The position numbers and the translations under genes are program-made. This document shows positions 1 to 8,990 of a stretch of DNA of 64,000 nt, piece after piece. Location: assembly GCA_938023085.1 (NCBI GenBank), contig CALHDP010000164.1, forward strand, positions 1 to 64,000, given 5' to 3'. Positions within the stretch are counted from its first letter, which is position 1; every line of letters starts with the position of its first letter. The stretch comes from an uncultured Collinsella sp. (lineage in GTDB: Bacteria; Actinomycetota; Coriobacteriia; Coriobacteriales; Coriobacteriaceae). Under the pieces are notes generated by a model that did no database searches, was not told where the DNA came from, and saw only the letters and a list, made by a program, of their open reading frames with translations.

Positions 1-270
1 GTGGCCGCGGCTCAGGAGGCCGGGCAGATCGTTGAGATGACAAGCGTCGTGCCGGTTGACGTGCATGTGGCCTATTCGCAGTACGAGCAGGTACTTCGTT
101 TGGCGCAGGATTCGGGTGCCAAGGTTTCGGATACCGATTACGCGGATGCCGTGACACTTCATTTGGTGTTTAAGGCGGGGGAGCAGGAGCCATTTTGCGC
201 TAAGATGCGCGAGCTTATGGCGGGGCGCGAGGAGATTGAGGTCGGCGCTCCCGAATTTGCCGAGTTCTAA
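1..270 (+). CDS. YigZ/IMPACT family protein, C-terminal part (5' end outside window)
   Basis: The last 89 residues or so of a protein that begins before the window. The fragment resembles the C-terminal DUF1949-type domain of the YigZ/IMPACT (UPF0029) family, a small ferredoxin-like fold attached to the UPF0029 domain. The opening stretch with DVHVAYSQYEQV and the closing FAEF fit that domain. The in-frame GTG at base 1 is an internal codon, not a start. A strong hairpin follows the stop codon. Family members are conserved but their biochemical role is poorly defined, so no reaction is assigned. Confidence 0.72.
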   Translation: MAAAQEAGQIVEMTSVVPVDVHVAYSQYEQVLRLAQDSGAKVSDTDYADAVTLHLVFKAGEQEPFCAKMRELMAGREEIEVGAPEFAEF

Positions 271-274
271 CGGC

Positions 275-325
275 GACGGCCGGCGTGCTTTTGGATGGAT
301 TCCAAGCGCGCCGGCCGTCGTTTTG
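275..325 (+). terminator. Rho-independent terminator after the YigZ-like gene
   Basis: A perfect 11-bp stem (bases 275-285 with 309-319) is followed by TTTT at 321-324. It lies 4 bases after the stop codon and separates this gene from the convergent gene ending at 339. Confidence 0.8.
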
Positions 326-338
326 CTGTTGCTGCCGT

Positions 339-785
339 TTACTCGGCGAGCTGCTTTAGCATATCGCAGGCGATCTCGATGGCATCGTCGATGCAGCCGG
401 GGCAGCTGCGGAGCGGACCCTTGTCCGATCCGATGCCCTTGAGCGTGCCACAGACGGTTGTCGTGTTCTTCTCGCCAAAACGTTTGGCGATCTCGCGCGA
501 CAGTTTGTAGGTCTGGCCCTTGGTCTTGGGGTTTTCCATGCCGTCGCTCATTACAAATCCCATGATGGCCACGGCGCCCGAGATGGCGCCGCAGGTTTCG
601 GTCATGCCGCCCATGCCGGCGCCAAAGCCCTCGGTGAGGGTAAAGGCGACCTGGGGGTCGAGCCCGACGGCGGGCGCGAGCGTGCAGGCGACGGCCTGAG
701 CGCAATTAAAGCCACGGGCGTGGTATTCGGCAGCTTGAGCCTGACAGGCGGTGGTGTCGAGCTGGGCCGTATCAATTTGCTTCAT
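339..785 (-). CDS. C_GCAxxG_C_C family redox protein
   Basis: A 148-residue protein of the C_GCAxxG_C_C family, thought to be cytoplasmic redox or metal-binding proteins and named for the spacing of their cysteines. Visible cysteines are in GFNCAQAVAC, TETCGAISGA, TTVCGTL and LRSCPGC, the expected pattern. The frame is open to 929, but the start at 785 is preferred because AAGGAGA lies 5-12 bases upstream and the extra N-terminal residues look unrelated. It is divergent from metY and may share its control region. The exact reaction is unknown. Confidence 0.8.
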   Translation of the reverse strand: MKQIDTAQLDTTACQAQAAEYHARGFNCAQAVACTLAPAVGLDPQVAFTLTEGFGAGMGGMTETCGAISGAVAIMGFVMSDGMENPKTKGQTYKLSREIAKRFGEKNTTTVCGTLKGIGSDKGPLRSCPGCIDDAIEIACDMLKQLAE

Positions 786-932
786 CGTTGTCTCCTTGGT
801 CACGGTGTACCCGCCTATGGTACCCGTGACGGGGCATGTAATCATCGAGAGCTTCATGTATGCCTCGTTTTTATCTATCGAGCAAATGCCCAAGGCTTGA
901 GATAAATACCCCTGATCAATTTGTCCCATAAC

Positions 933-968
933 CTACCTTGGGGATGGGTTGAGAGGGGTGCAAGGTAG
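933..968 (+). promoter_or_regulatory. Hairpin in the metY leader
   Basis: An 8-bp inverted repeat, CTACCTTG (933-940) and CAAGGTAG (961-968), encloses a G-rich loop with three G runs. It lies about 50 bases before metY. It does not match the SAM or other sulfur-related riboswitches I know. A structured leader is possible but unproven. Confidence 0.35.
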
Positions 969-1015
969 CGGTATCGTGAACCGAATAAAACGTAACCCAG
1001 GCAAGGGAGCTAGAT

Positions 1016-2299
1016 ATGAGCGAGCAGACCATCGGTACTACATGTGTTCAGGGCGGCTATCACCCGGGAGATGCCGAGCCGCGCCAGGTGCCCATCTACC
1101 AGTCCACCACATGGAAGTACGACACGTCGGAGCACATGGGCAAGCTGTTTGACCTGGAGGAGTCGGGCTACTTCTACAGCCGTCTGCAGAACCCCACGTG
1201 CGATCTGGTTGCCGCCAAGATTTGCGAGATGGAGGGAGGCACCGCCGCGATGCTCACGAGCTCGGGCATGGCTGCGAACTTCCTCGCGATCTTTAACGTG
1301 GCCGGTGCCGGCGATCATGTGGTCGCTAGCTCTGCCATTTACGGCGGTACCTATAACCTGCTCGCCCACACCATGGGCCGCATGGGCGTTACCTGCACGT
1401 TCGTCGCCCCCGACTGCACCGATGAGGAGCTCGAGGCAGCCTTTGAGCCCAATACCAAGCTCGTCTTTGGCGAGACGATCGCCAACCCCGCCCTTGCTGT
1501 GCTCGATATTGAGCGCTTTGCCAAGGCCGCACATGACCACGGCGTGCCGCTGATGGTCGACAACACCTTCCCGACGCCCGTGATGTGCCGTCCCTTTGAG
1601 TGGGGCGCCGACATCGTTACGCACTCCACCACCAAGTACATGGATGGACATGCTGCCTACCTGGGTGGCGTGATTGTCGATCACGGCCAGTTTGACTGGA
1701 TGGCCCATGCGGACAAGTTCCCGGGTCTCACCACGCCCGATGAGAGCTACCACGGCGTGACCTATGCCGAGAAGTTTGGTCGCGAGGGTGCCTTCATTAC
1801 CAAGGCAACCGCTCAGCTCATGCGCGATCTTGGTCCTATGCAGAATCCGCAGGCGGCCTTCTTCTTGAACAGCTCGCTCGAGAGCCTGCATGTGCGCATG
1901 CCGCGTCATTGCGAGAACGGCCTGGCCGTTGCCAAGTTCCTGCAGAGCCATCCCAAGGTGCGCTTCGTGAGCTATCCGGGCCTGGAGGGCGATAAGTACT
2001 ATGACATCGCTCAGAAGTACATGCCCAACGGTACGTGCGGCGTCGTAAGCTTTGGCTTTATCGGTGGTCGCGCGGCGGCCGAGACCTTTATGAAGAGCCT
2101 CAAGCTCGCCCAGATCGCTACGCACGTGGCCGACGCCCGCACCTGCTGCTTGCATCCGGCAAACGCCACCCATCGCCAGATGAACGATGAGGAGCTCATC
2201 GCCTGCGGTATCTCCGCCGACATGGTGCGCCTGTCGTGCGGCCTCGAGGACACGGCCGATCTGATTGCCGACCTTGAGCAGGCGCTCGAGCAGTGCTAG
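1016..2299 (+). CDS. metY: O-acetylhomoserine aminocarboxypropyltransferase (sulfhydrylase)
   Basis: A 427-residue PLP enzyme of the Cys/Met metabolism (transsulfuration) family. It should make homocysteine from O-acetylhomoserine and sulfide in methionine synthesis. The PLP lysine is K207 in HSTTKYMDGH, and TSSGMAA and DNTFPTP near residues 80 and 185 are typical of the family. The length fits MetY better than the shorter MetB/MetC enzymes. AAGGGAG stands 6 bases before the ATG. The gene is monocistronic, bounded by a terminator at 2369. A methionine gamma-lyase-like activity cannot be fully excluded from sequence. Confidence 0.9.
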   Translation: MSEQTIGTTCVQGGYHPGDAEPRQVPIYQSTTWKYDTSEHMGKLFDLEESGYFYSRLQNPTCDLVAAKICEMEGGTAAMLTSSGMAANFLAIFNVAGAGDHVVASSAIYGGTYNLLAHTMGRMGVTCTFVAPDCTDEELEAAFEPNTKLVFGETIANPALAVLDIERFAKAAHDHGVPLMVDNTFPTPVMCRPFEWGADIVTHSTTKYMDGHAAYLGGVIVDHGQFDWMAHADKFPGLTTPDESYHGVTYAEKFGREGAFITKATAQLMRDLGPMQNPQAAFFLNSSLESLHVRMPRHCENGLAVAKFLQSHPKVRFVSYPGLEGDKYYDIAQKYMPNGTCGVVSFGFIGGRAAAETFMKSLKLAQIATHVADARTCCLHPANATHRQMNDEELIACGISADMVRLSCGLEDTADLIADLEQALEQC

Positions 2300-2368
2300 G
2301 CTAGCGTGCGTGCTAGGCGTGGGACGGCTTTTCGGCTGACGACGTCCTCATAGTTCCGATTCCGTAGG

Positions 2369-2415
2369 CGGGACCCCGATCGTGTCCGTTTGTAGGCGAT
2401 TGGGGTCCCGTTTTT
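2369..2415 (+). terminator. Rho-independent terminator after metY
   Basis: A 14-bp stem (2369-2382 with 2397-2410, one G-T pair) is followed by TTTTT. It lies between metY and the MFS gene. Confidence 0.85.
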
Positions 2416-2440
2416 GCGTTGCACGATAGAAAGGATATAC

Positions 2441-3745
2441 ATGGAGAAAACTGCCGAGCAGCTGCGCCGCGAACACATTGCCCTAGAGGGCGACACCCAC
2501 GGTAAGAATAAATGGGCGATTCTGTTCACCGTGCTCGTCATGACCTTTATGGCGTGTCTGGATGCGAGCATCGTGACGGTGGCGCTCCCAGTGATGCAAA
2601 AGGAGCTGGGGGTGGGTCTCGACCGCATTCAGCTCGTGAGCTCGGTGTATCTGCTCGCGACGTGCGTCGCCATGCTGCCGTTTGGCCGCTTGGGCGATGT
2701 GCGCGGCAAGGTGAATGTGTTCCAGCTTGGTGTAATCGTCTTTACGGGTGGCTCGTTGCTTTGCGGGCTTTCGGCTTCGCTCGAGGTGCTTATCTTGGCG
2801 CGTTTCGTGCAGGGCATTGGCTGTGCCGCCGCGATGGCCAACAATATGGGCATCATCACCGAGTCGTTTCCGGCGCGTGAGCGCGGCCGTGCCATGGGCA
2901 TTCTGGCGACCTTTGTGGCTCTTGGCATGATGTGCGGCCCCGTGCTCGGCGGCGTGCTGGTGGCGAGCTTTCCCTGGGAGAGCATCTTCCTTATCAATCT
3001 GCCCATTGGCGTAATCTCGTTTATCGTGGGGCTCTATACGCTGCCGCATGTGAAGCCGGAGGCTGGCGAACGCCCTATGCCGTTGACAGAGGCGGCGCGT
3101 CGCTGCTTTGCGAGCTCGGCTTTCACGATTAACCTGGCTTGCATGCTTATCGTGTTCGTGGGTATCGGTGCCTCCGAGTTTGTGCTGCCGTTCTACTTTC
3201 AGGATGCTCACGGCTTTAGCTCCGATATCTCCGGCCTGTTGTTTTTGGCGATGCCGGTCGTGAATGCCTTTGTGGGCCCGCTTTCGGGCTCGGTGTCCGA
3301 CCGTGTTGGTTGTGAAGCGCCCACGGCCGTTGGCCTGGGCGTGTACGTGTGCGGTCTCTTTGCGGTGAGCACGCTTGACGAGCACTCTTCCATCTTGATG
3401 ATCGTGTGCTGCGTCGCGTTTATGTCGTGCGGCACGTCGATCTTCCAGAGTCCCAATAATTCGCTGTATATGGGTTCGGCTCCGCGTGAGGCGCTTGGCT
3501 TTGCGGGCAGCTTGAGCAGCTTGGCGCGCTATGCGGGCATAGCGCTGGGTATTACGGCGGCGTCGCGCATCCTGTATGGACAGACGAGCGCGGCGATGGG
3601 CAAGACGGTCACGAGCTATGTGGCGGGTCGTCCGGACGTGTTCCTCTTTGGCTTCCGTTTGGTATTCTACGTGCTGATGGCCGTTGCTACCGTGGGCTTT
3701 GCGCTCACATTGGTACGTTTGGTGAGGACGCGCACCCGGCATTAG
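2441..3745 (+). CDS. MFS transporter, DHA2/EmrB-QacA-like
   Basis: A 434-residue integral membrane protein with many hydrophobic helices. The first helix carries LDASIVTVALP (around residue 41), the hallmark of EmrB/QacA-type proton-driven drug exporters, and FGRLGDVRGK between helices 2 and 3 is the MFS loop motif. It is somewhat short for a 14-helix member, so 12-14 segments are possible. The start at 2441 follows AAAGGA with good spacing; the frame is open upstream to 2414 but the extra residues are not membrane-like. The substrate is unknown. No regulator gene is adjacent. Confidence 0.85.
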   Translation: MEKTAEQLRREHIALEGDTHGKNKWAILFTVLVMTFMACLDASIVTVALPVMQKELGVGLDRIQLVSSVYLLATCVAMLPFGRLGDVRGKVNVFQLGVIVFTGGSLLCGLSASLEVLILARFVQGIGCAAAMANNMGIITESFPARERGRAMGILATFVALGMMCGPVLGGVLVASFPWESIFLINLPIGVISFIVGLYTLPHVKPEAGERPMPLTEAARRCFASSAFTINLACMLIVFVGIGASEFVLPFYFQDAHGFSSDISGLLFLAMPVVNAFVGPLSGSVSDRVGCEAPTAVGLGVYVCGLFAVSTLDEHSSILMIVCCVAFMSCGTSIFQSPNNSLYMGSAPREALGFAGSLSSLARYAGIALGITAASRILYGQTSAAMGKTVTSYVAGRPDVFLFGFRLVFYVLMAVATVGFALTLVRLVRTRTRH

Positions 3746-3763
3746 CGTGTTGGGAGGCTGTCT

Positions 3764-3786
3764 GCCACGAATCGGGCCTATCTACT
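3764..3786 (+). repeat. Fragment matching the arm of the 160-bp inverted-repeat element
   Basis: GCCACGAATCGGGCCTATCT plus the next three bases match the left arm of the element at 61355 in 21 of 23 positions. No second arm or core is found here, so this looks like a decayed or partial copy. Confidence 0.5.
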
Positions 3787-3905
3787 GGTCTTGCAGCTTT
3801 ATGGTGCGATGCGGCTTGTGGGGCGGGCGGGGGTCGGTCCGTGGTAGACTATCGAACAACGTTTATTAATCGCGCGGTATCGTTGCCGCGAGAAGGGGTT
3901 GCGCC

Positions 3906-4484
3906 ATGCAGGAGCTTGAGGATCGTATTCGCCATGACGGCATCGTAAAGGCCGGTAACGTCCTTAAGGTTGATGCCTTCCTCAACCACCAGTGCGACGT
4001 TGAGCTGTTCGACCACATGGGTGCCGAGTGGGCCCGTCTGTTCAAGGGTGTCGAGATCAACAAGATCCTGACCATCGAGGCTTCGGGTATTGGTATGGCT
4101 TGCATTGCGGCCCAGCATTTTGGCGGCGTCCCGGTGGTCTTTGCCAAGAAGGCACAGTCCATCAACCTCGACGGCGAGCAGTATGCCACGACCATTTACT
4201 CCTTTACCAAGCAGAAGGAGTACCCGGTTATCGTGGGTAAGCGCTTCCTGTCCGAGGGCGACAAGGTCCTGATTATCGACGACTTTTTGGCCAACGGTTG
4301 CGCGCTCGAGGGCCTTATCAAGATTTGCGAGGCTGCGGGCGCCGAGGTTGCCGGTATCGGCATTGCCGTGGAGAAGGGCTTCCAGGGCGGCGGCGATAAG
4401 CTCCGCGAGCGTGGCTTCCGCGTCGAGAGCCTGGCTCGTATCGCCGATATGGACTGTGAGACCGGCGAGATCACCTTCGCCTAA
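3906..4484 (+). CDS. xpt: Xanthine phosphoribosyltransferase
   Basis: A 192-residue type I phosphoribosyltransferase that should convert xanthine and PRPP to XMP in purine salvage. The PRPP-binding loop [13 protein letters not shown] is at about 121-133, and the N-terminal EASGIGMA and FAKKAQS segments fit Xpt of Gram-positive bacteria in both order and length. AGAAGGGG lies 9 bases before the ATG. I looked for a purine riboswitch in the 160-base leader and did not find its conserved core. A terminator follows. The gene stands alone, without pbuX. Confidence 0.92.
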   Translation: MQELEDRIRHDGIVKAGNVLKVDAFLNHQCDVELFDHMGAEWARLFKGVEINKILTIEASGIGMACIAAQHFGGVPVVFAKKAQSINLDGEQYATTIYSFTKQKEYPVIVGKRFLSEGDKVLIIDDFLANGCALEGLIKICEAAGAEVAGIGIAVEKGFQGGGDKLRERGFRVESLARIADMDCETGEITFA

Positions 4485-4512
4485 GCGCGCGACATAAGCG
4501 ATTGGTATGCGA

Positions 4513-4548
4513 TGTGACAAAGGGGCTTTCCCTTTGTCACATTTTTTT
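4513..4548 (+). terminator. Rho-independent terminator after xpt
   Basis: A perfect 12-bp stem (4513-4524 with 4530-4541) with a 5-base loop is followed by a run of T. The stem sequence TGACAAAGGGG recurs in a weaker hairpin at 61530. Confidence 0.92.
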
Positions 4549-4568
4549 GTATGAGGGGAGGTGTTGAT

Positions 4569-4949
4569 ATGGATGAGAACAAGATGGGATGGCGCGAGTA
4601 TGCGCGCTATGCCGAGATGTCGGTCGAGGATTTGGCGCGCGATTGCGAGGTGCAGGTATTTCGCGCGACGGGTCCGGGCGGACAGGGCGTGAACACGACT
4701 GATTCGGCGGTACGCATGAAGCATGGGCCCACGGGGATTGTCGTGACGGCGCGCGAGAGCCGCAGTCAGTTCCAGAACCGTAGCTGCTGTCTGCGTAAGC
4801 TGCGCGCTGAGCTTGAGCGTCGTGGCCGTCCGCCGCGCCGCCGCGTCAAGACCAAGGTGCCTCAGCGGTCTCGCCAGCGCAGACTCAATGACAAGCACTT
4901 CAACGCCATTAAAAAAGCCAACCGTCGCAAGCCGGGTGGGGAGGAATGA
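4569..4949 (+). CDS. Stand-alone GGQ-domain release-factor-like protein
   Basis: A 126-residue protein with the GGQ motif (residues 37-39, in [11 protein letters not shown]) used by class I release factors to hydrolyse peptidyl-tRNA. It is followed by a basic C-terminal tail rich in Arg and Lys. It lacks the codon-recognition domains of RF1 and RF2, so it resembles ArfB/YaeJ or RF-H-like rescue factors that free stalled ribosomes. The ATG at 4569 is preceded by GAGGGGAGG with 7 bases spacing; the earlier in-frame ATG at 4551 has no site. The exact subfamily is uncertain. Confidence 0.8.
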   Translation: MDENKMGWREYARYAEMSVEDLARDCEVQVFRATGPGGQGVNTTDSAVRMKHGPTGIVVTARESRSQFQNRSCCLRKLRAELERRGRPPRRRVKTKVPQRSRQRRLNDKHFNAIKKANRRKPGGEE

Positions 4950-4959
4950 TCTTCTCAAT

Positions 4960-5028
4960 AAGTTGCGGTGAAATAGGGACTGTTTTGCGGCTTTAGCTGC
5001 ATATACAGTCCCTATTTCACCGCAACTT
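4960..5028. repeat. GTTGCGG palindromic element, copy 1
   Basis: A perfect 24-bp inverted repeat (4960-4983 with 5005-5028) around a 21-base centre. It lies tail-to-tail between the release-factor-like gene and the lipid kinase gene. Related copies occur at 45901, 61227 and 63010 and a decayed one near 23425. No T run follows on either strand, so it is not a standard terminator. Confidence 0.9.
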
Positions 5029-5036
5029 AGGTGGGG

Positions 5037-5999
5037 TTAGCGGGTGGGGCGCCAGACGTGGAGGGCGCCGGCGAGGATGTCCACCTCGATGCGCGAGGCG
5101 ATAATGGGCTCGCCGTCGGCCTGGATGGGGTAGTTGGGCTCCTCAAAGGTAAGCTCAGCATGGCGACAGCGGCGCATGCGAACCGGTGGCAGCTTGGTGT
5201 GGTGGCCGTCCTTGGCCGAAAGGAACATAGGCAGGGCTACCGCGCGAGGGACGGGGCCGCAGGCGTAGCAGACGTCGAATATACCGTCACAGGGGTCGGC
5301 GTCGGGACAGATGCGATATCCCGATCCATAGGTAGGGCCCAGCTGAATCGCCATGATGATCGCCCTCACGCGCTCGGCAGGCGTCCCGTCAAAGCTGACT
5401 GTCATGGGGTAGTTGCGATAGCGTAGGCCAAACTGCTCAAGTCCCGAGAGGGTGTAGAGCGGCGCGCCTGTCAAGCCGGTCTTTTTGCGCAGCTCGGTGG
5501 TGCCCAGGCCGATGGCGGCATCGATGCCGACCGAAAGCGTCTGGTCGTAGTACTCAACGGTAGCCTCGCCGCTGCCGCTTGCAGGGCTCCACGAGCGAAT
5601 GCGCCCGACGTCCTGACGCTGCAGCTCGCAGGTGAGCAGCGCGCCAAAATCCTTGCCGGAGAAATCGTCGATGTCGAGCGTCTGGGCAAAATCGTTGCCG
5701 GAGCCCACGGGCAGGACGGCAAGAGCGGGGCGGGCGTCCTCCTCTTGCGTCATAAGCCCGTTGACGACCTCGTGGATCACGCCATCGCCGCCAAGGGCGA
5801 TAACGGTGCGATAGCCCTGAGCCTGTGCGGCAAGTCCCTTGGCATGTCCCATGCGCTCGGTTAGCATCAGGTCAAACTGGGATGCGCGTGCAGTCATGTC
5901 CAAAAAGCGCTGCAGGCGCTCGGCAACTTCATGCGCCGCACCCGACTGGGCGGCTGGGTTGGCGATGATGAGCGTGCGACCAAAATCAGTTGCGTGCAT
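5037..5999 (-). CDS. Diacylglycerol kinase-family lipid kinase
   Basis: A 320-residue protein of the DagK/sphingosine kinase-like (LCB5) family. It should phosphorylate a lipid such as diacylglycerol at the membrane face using ATP. The catalytic GGDG is at 70-73 within IALGGDGVIHEVVNG, and LPVGSGNDFAQ about 35 residues later is the second conserved block. The start at 5999 has GGGAG 8 bases upstream; the frame is open to 6071 without such a site. It lies downstream of the ClC gene on the same strand, 87 bases apart. The true substrate is not known. Confidence 0.87.
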   Translation of the reverse strand: MHATDFGRTLIIANPAAQSGAAHEVAERLQRFLDMTARASQFDLMLTERMGHAKGLAAQAQGYRTVIALGGDGVIHEVVNGLMTQEEDARPALAVLPVGSGNDFAQTLDIDDFSGKDFGALLTCELQRQDVGRIRSWSPASGSGEATVEYYDQTLSVGIDAAIGLGTTELRKKTGLTGAPLYTLSGLEQFGLRYRNYPMTVSFDGTPAERVRAIIMAIQLGPTYGSGYRICPDADPCDGIFDVCYACGPVPRAVALPMFLSAKDGHHTKLPPVRMRRCRHAELTFEEPNYPIQADGEPIIASRIEVDILAGALHVWRPTR

Positions 6000-6086
6000 G
6001 GGGTGACTCCCGGCGTATGACGTGACGGTGCGGTCGCGCTCAGGTCGAATTGCCCCCGATTGTGGCTGCACGGCGAATATTTACGT

Positions 6087-7508
6087 CTACTCTATCAGGT
6101 CGTTGTGGCGCTCGATAGCATCCGCTACCGTACCGCCCTCATCCACAATAAGCGAACGGCGCTTGGGTGAGATGATGCGCTGGGCGGGGTACACGCCACG
6201 GTGTCCGCCGGTTAGGTAGCTGATAAAGGCCACGATGACAAAGAACCCGGCGGCCGTGCCGTGGAACAGGTCGATGGCCATCATGCAGGTGGTGATGGGC
6301 ACGTTGAGGCCGGCGCAGAACACGCCGAGCATGCCTAGCGCCGCCAGAAAGCTGGGGTCGATTCCGACGAGGCAACCGATCCAGCCGCCGAGTGCCGCAC
6401 CGATGCCAAACAGGGGCGTGACCTCGCCGCCTTGGAAGCCGGCGCCCAGGGTGAGGGCCGTAACCACGAGCTTGATGGCTGCGTCCGCCAGGATGGTGTT
6501 GCCGGCGAACCCGGCGCCTGAGAGCCAGGTGGCAAGGCCGGCATACTTCCAGGCGTCGAGCATCGCGTAGGCCGCGAGCACCACGAGCGCACCCACGAGC
6601 GCGCGAACGAGGTAATTGGTGATAATGCGACCGTACAGGCTCTTGACGGTTCGAACCGACCAGGCAAAGAGGCGTGCCGTCAGACCGAAGATAATGGCGC
6701 TGATAACAACGATGGCAACCGTCCGCGGCGTCATGCCGGGAACGCTGGCGATGACATTCGCTTCGTACTCGGTACCCAGGGCGAGTGATGTAAAGTAGCC
6801 GGTAAATGAGGCGACCAGGCAGTAGATGCCCGCCGTGTAGTCGATCTTGCCGATAAAGCACATCTCCATGCCAAAGAAAGCTCCGGCAAGGGGCGAGCCG
6901 AATACGGCGCCAAAGGCCGACGAGATGCCGGCGAGCATGAGGTCGTGGTGGTCATGCTTTTTGAGGTGGGCGAGGCTCGAGATGTTGCTGGCGATGGTGC
7001 CGCCAATCTGCACCGCGGCTCCCTCGCGACCGGCCGATCCGCCCGTTAGGTGCGTGAGCGTGGAGCAGACGAAGGTGAGGACGGCCATGCGCATATGGAT
7101 GAGGCGGGTGCCCAGAGCGGAGTCGATGACCAGGTTGTTGCCACGCTTGGCGGCAAGACCGTGGTTTTTGTACACCCATGCGGTGGCAACGCCCACAACG
7201 GGAAGAAGCGCGTAAATCCACGCATGGTGCTCGCGATAGTCGGTCGCGATATTCAACGAGGCCAAAAACGCCCAAGCGGCAACGCCCATGGCAAGCGAGA
7301 CGATGACGACGAGTACGAGCAACTTGGCGCTCGCGAGTAGGTTGCGGGCGTTGCGGCGCGTGTCGGCAGCCAAGAGATGCTCGGAGCGGGTAAGTTGATG
7401 CCTGCCTGCCGTGATGACGTCGTTCAGGGAGAAAAAGCCGCCGTCGTCGAGCGGCTGGGGATGGTCTTGCGCCTCGTTTGCGCTTTCGGGTTTGTCGTTA
7501 TGAGTCAT
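6087..7508 (-). CDS. ClC family chloride channel or antiporter
   Basis: A 473-residue membrane protein of the ClC family, moving chloride or another anion, often in exchange for protons. GGSAGREGAAVQIG (GREG at 160-163) carries the gating glutamate E162, and GSPLAGAFFGMEM and GAGFQGGEVTPLFGIGAALG match later conserved blocks. About 50 hydrophilic residues precede the first helix. The canonical first GSGIP motif is not evident, so the ion selected is uncertain. The ATG at 7508 has AGAGGAA upstream. The gene is divergent from moeA. Confidence 0.9.
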   Translation of the reverse strand: MTHNDKPESANEAQDHPQPLDDGGFFSLNDVITAGRHQLTRSEHLLAADTRRNARNLLASAKLLVLVVIVSLAMGVAAWAFLASLNIATDYREHHAWIYALLPVVGVATAWVYKNHGLAAKRGNNLVIDSALGTRLIHMRMAVLTFVCSTLTHLTGGSAGREGAAVQIGGTIASNISSLAHLKKHDHHDLMLAGISSAFGAVFGSPLAGAFFGMEMCFIGKIDYTAGIYCLVASFTGYFTSLALGTEYEANVIASVPGMTPRTVAIVVISAIIFGLTARLFAWSVRTVKSLYGRIITNYLVRALVGALVVLAAYAMLDAWKYAGLATWLSGAGFAGNTILADAAIKLVVTALTLGAGFQGGEVTPLFGIGAALGGWIGCLVGIDPSFLAALGMLGVFCAGLNVPITTCMMAIDLFHGTAAGFFVIVAFISYLTGGHRGVYPAQRIISPKRRSLIVDEGGTVADAIERHNDLIE

Positions 7509-7717
7509 ACGTTCCTCTTTTAGGTTGCATCACGAGCATTATAAAACGCGGTAAACGCGACGAGCCGATGGGTTGGTTTCCATTCTGTTTCGCGGCTTGC
7601 GGCCGACAGGTGTATTTGCGGGTACAGGCCAAGTCGCGGTCGCGCGTCGGGGATTATACTTAGACAAGCATAAAGAATCGGCGCCCCCGTTGTGCGCCGT
7701 GGCATTAAGAGGTGCAT

Positions 7718-8980
7718 ATGACAGAGAAGCTCATTCCGCTGGAGGACGCGCAGTCGATTGTTCTGTCGCACGTTGCTCCGACCGATCTCGTCGAGAGTCC
7801 CGTGTGGCAGGCCACCGGTCTTCCCTTGGCCGAGGACGCGGTGGCCGATATCGACATCTCGCCGTTTGCCAACAGCGCTATGGACGGATATGCCGTGCGC
7901 TCGGCGGACTTGGCGCAGACGTCTGGCGAGGCGCCGGTGACGCTCGACGTTATCGGACATGAGGCCGCGGGCCATGTCTTTGAGGGCACAATCGGCGCGG
8001 GCGAGACAGTCCGCATCATGACGGGCGCGCCGGTACCCGAAGGTGCCGATGCCGTGGTGAAGTACGAGATCGTCGACGTACTCGATGGCGACGGCAACGA
8101 GGGCTCGCACGTTCGCTTCTCGGCGCCTGCTAAAGTGGGGGAGAACGTTCGCTCTGCTGCCGAGGAGGCCCATGCCGGCGATGTTGTGATGCACGCCGGC
8201 GAGGTCGTGGCTCCGGCGGGCGCGGGTCTGCTGGCAAGTGCCGGATACGCGAGCGTGAAGGTGCACGCTGCCCCACGTGTGGGCATCATCTCGCTGGGCA
8301 CGGAACTGGTCGCACCGAGTAAGGTGCCGGCGCGCGGTCAGATTCGCGATTCCAACTCCTCGGCGCTGATGGCCGAGGCGCTCGATGCCGGCGCCGAGCC
8401 CGTGTTCTACGGCATTGCGCCCGATGATGAGCAGGCGATTGCCGATCTGGTGCATCGCGCCGTGCAGGAGTGCGATTTTGTCATTACGAGCGGTGGCGCC
8501 TCGGCGGGCGACTACGATTTCGTGACGGCGCTCGTCCGGCGCGAGGGCGAGGTGCTGTTTGACCGCATCTCGATGCGTCCCGGCAAGGCCATCACGTTTG
8601 GCTTGCTCGGAGGTAAGCCCTACCTGGGGCTTTCAGGCAATCCGGCCGCGGCGTATGTGGGCTTTGAGATGCTCGCTCGTCCGGCGATCCGCAAGATGCG
8701 CGGCTTTGCCGAGGGTGCGCGTCCCGTGCAGCAGGCGATATTGACGCACTGCGTGAAGAAGCGCCAGGACCGACGCTTCTTCGATCGCGCCACGGTTTTG
8801 CGCGACCCCGAGACCGGTGAGCTGTTGGTGACCGAGGCCAAGACGCAGAATTCGGCGCTGCTCGGCACGATGCAGCGGGCCAACTGCCTGCTGCGTATTG
8901 ACGAAGGGCCGTGTGAGCTCAAGCCGGGCGACGTCGTGGACGTCGTGCGCGTCGACCTGCCTGAGGGAACGGTGCTATAG
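7718..8980 (+). CDS. moeA: Molybdopterin molybdenumtransferase MoeA
   Basis: A 420-residue MoeA protein, which inserts molybdate into adenylylated molybdopterin in the last common step of Mo-cofactor synthesis. SAMDGYAVRSADL in the N-terminal part, GTELVAP followed by RDSNSSAL, and TSGGASAGDYDFV are the family's signatures. AAGAGG ends 6 bases before ATG 7718; a GTG at 7712 in the same frame is less well placed. The gene is followed after 10 bases by mog, and both sit directly before the molybdate transporter genes, which supports a joint role. Confidence 0.95.
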   Translation: MTEKLIPLEDAQSIVLSHVAPTDLVESPVWQATGLPLAEDAVADIDISPFANSAMDGYAVRSADLAQTSGEAPVTLDVIGHEAAGHVFEGTIGAGETVRIMTGAPVPEGADAVVKYEIVDVLDGDGNEGSHVRFSAPAKVGENVRSAAEEAHAGDVVMHAGEVVAPAGAGLLASAGYASVKVHAAPRVGIISLGTELVAPSKVPARGQIRDSNSSALMAEALDAGAEPVFYGIAPDDEQAIADLVHRAVQECDFVITSGGASAGDYDFVTALVRREGEVLFDRISMRPGKAITFGLLGGKPYLGLSGNPAAAYVGFEMLARPAIRKMRGFAEGARPVQQAILTHCVKKRQDRRFFDRATVLRDPETGELLVTEAKTQNSALLGTMQRANCLLRIDEGPCELKPGDVVDVVRVDLPEGTVL

Positions 8981-8990
8981 GAGGAACGCT

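Noticed and set aside
3746..3905. Purine riboswitch before xpt
   Set aside because: The conserved three-way-junction bases of the guanine riboswitch are not present.
4960..5028. GTTGCGG palindromes as ordinary terminators
   Set aside because: None of the four copies has a T run on either side, and some lie where no transcript end is needed.
7509..7717. Molybdenum cofactor riboswitch before moeA
   Set aside because: Only a short GC hairpin is seen; the conserved Moco aptamer is not recognisable.
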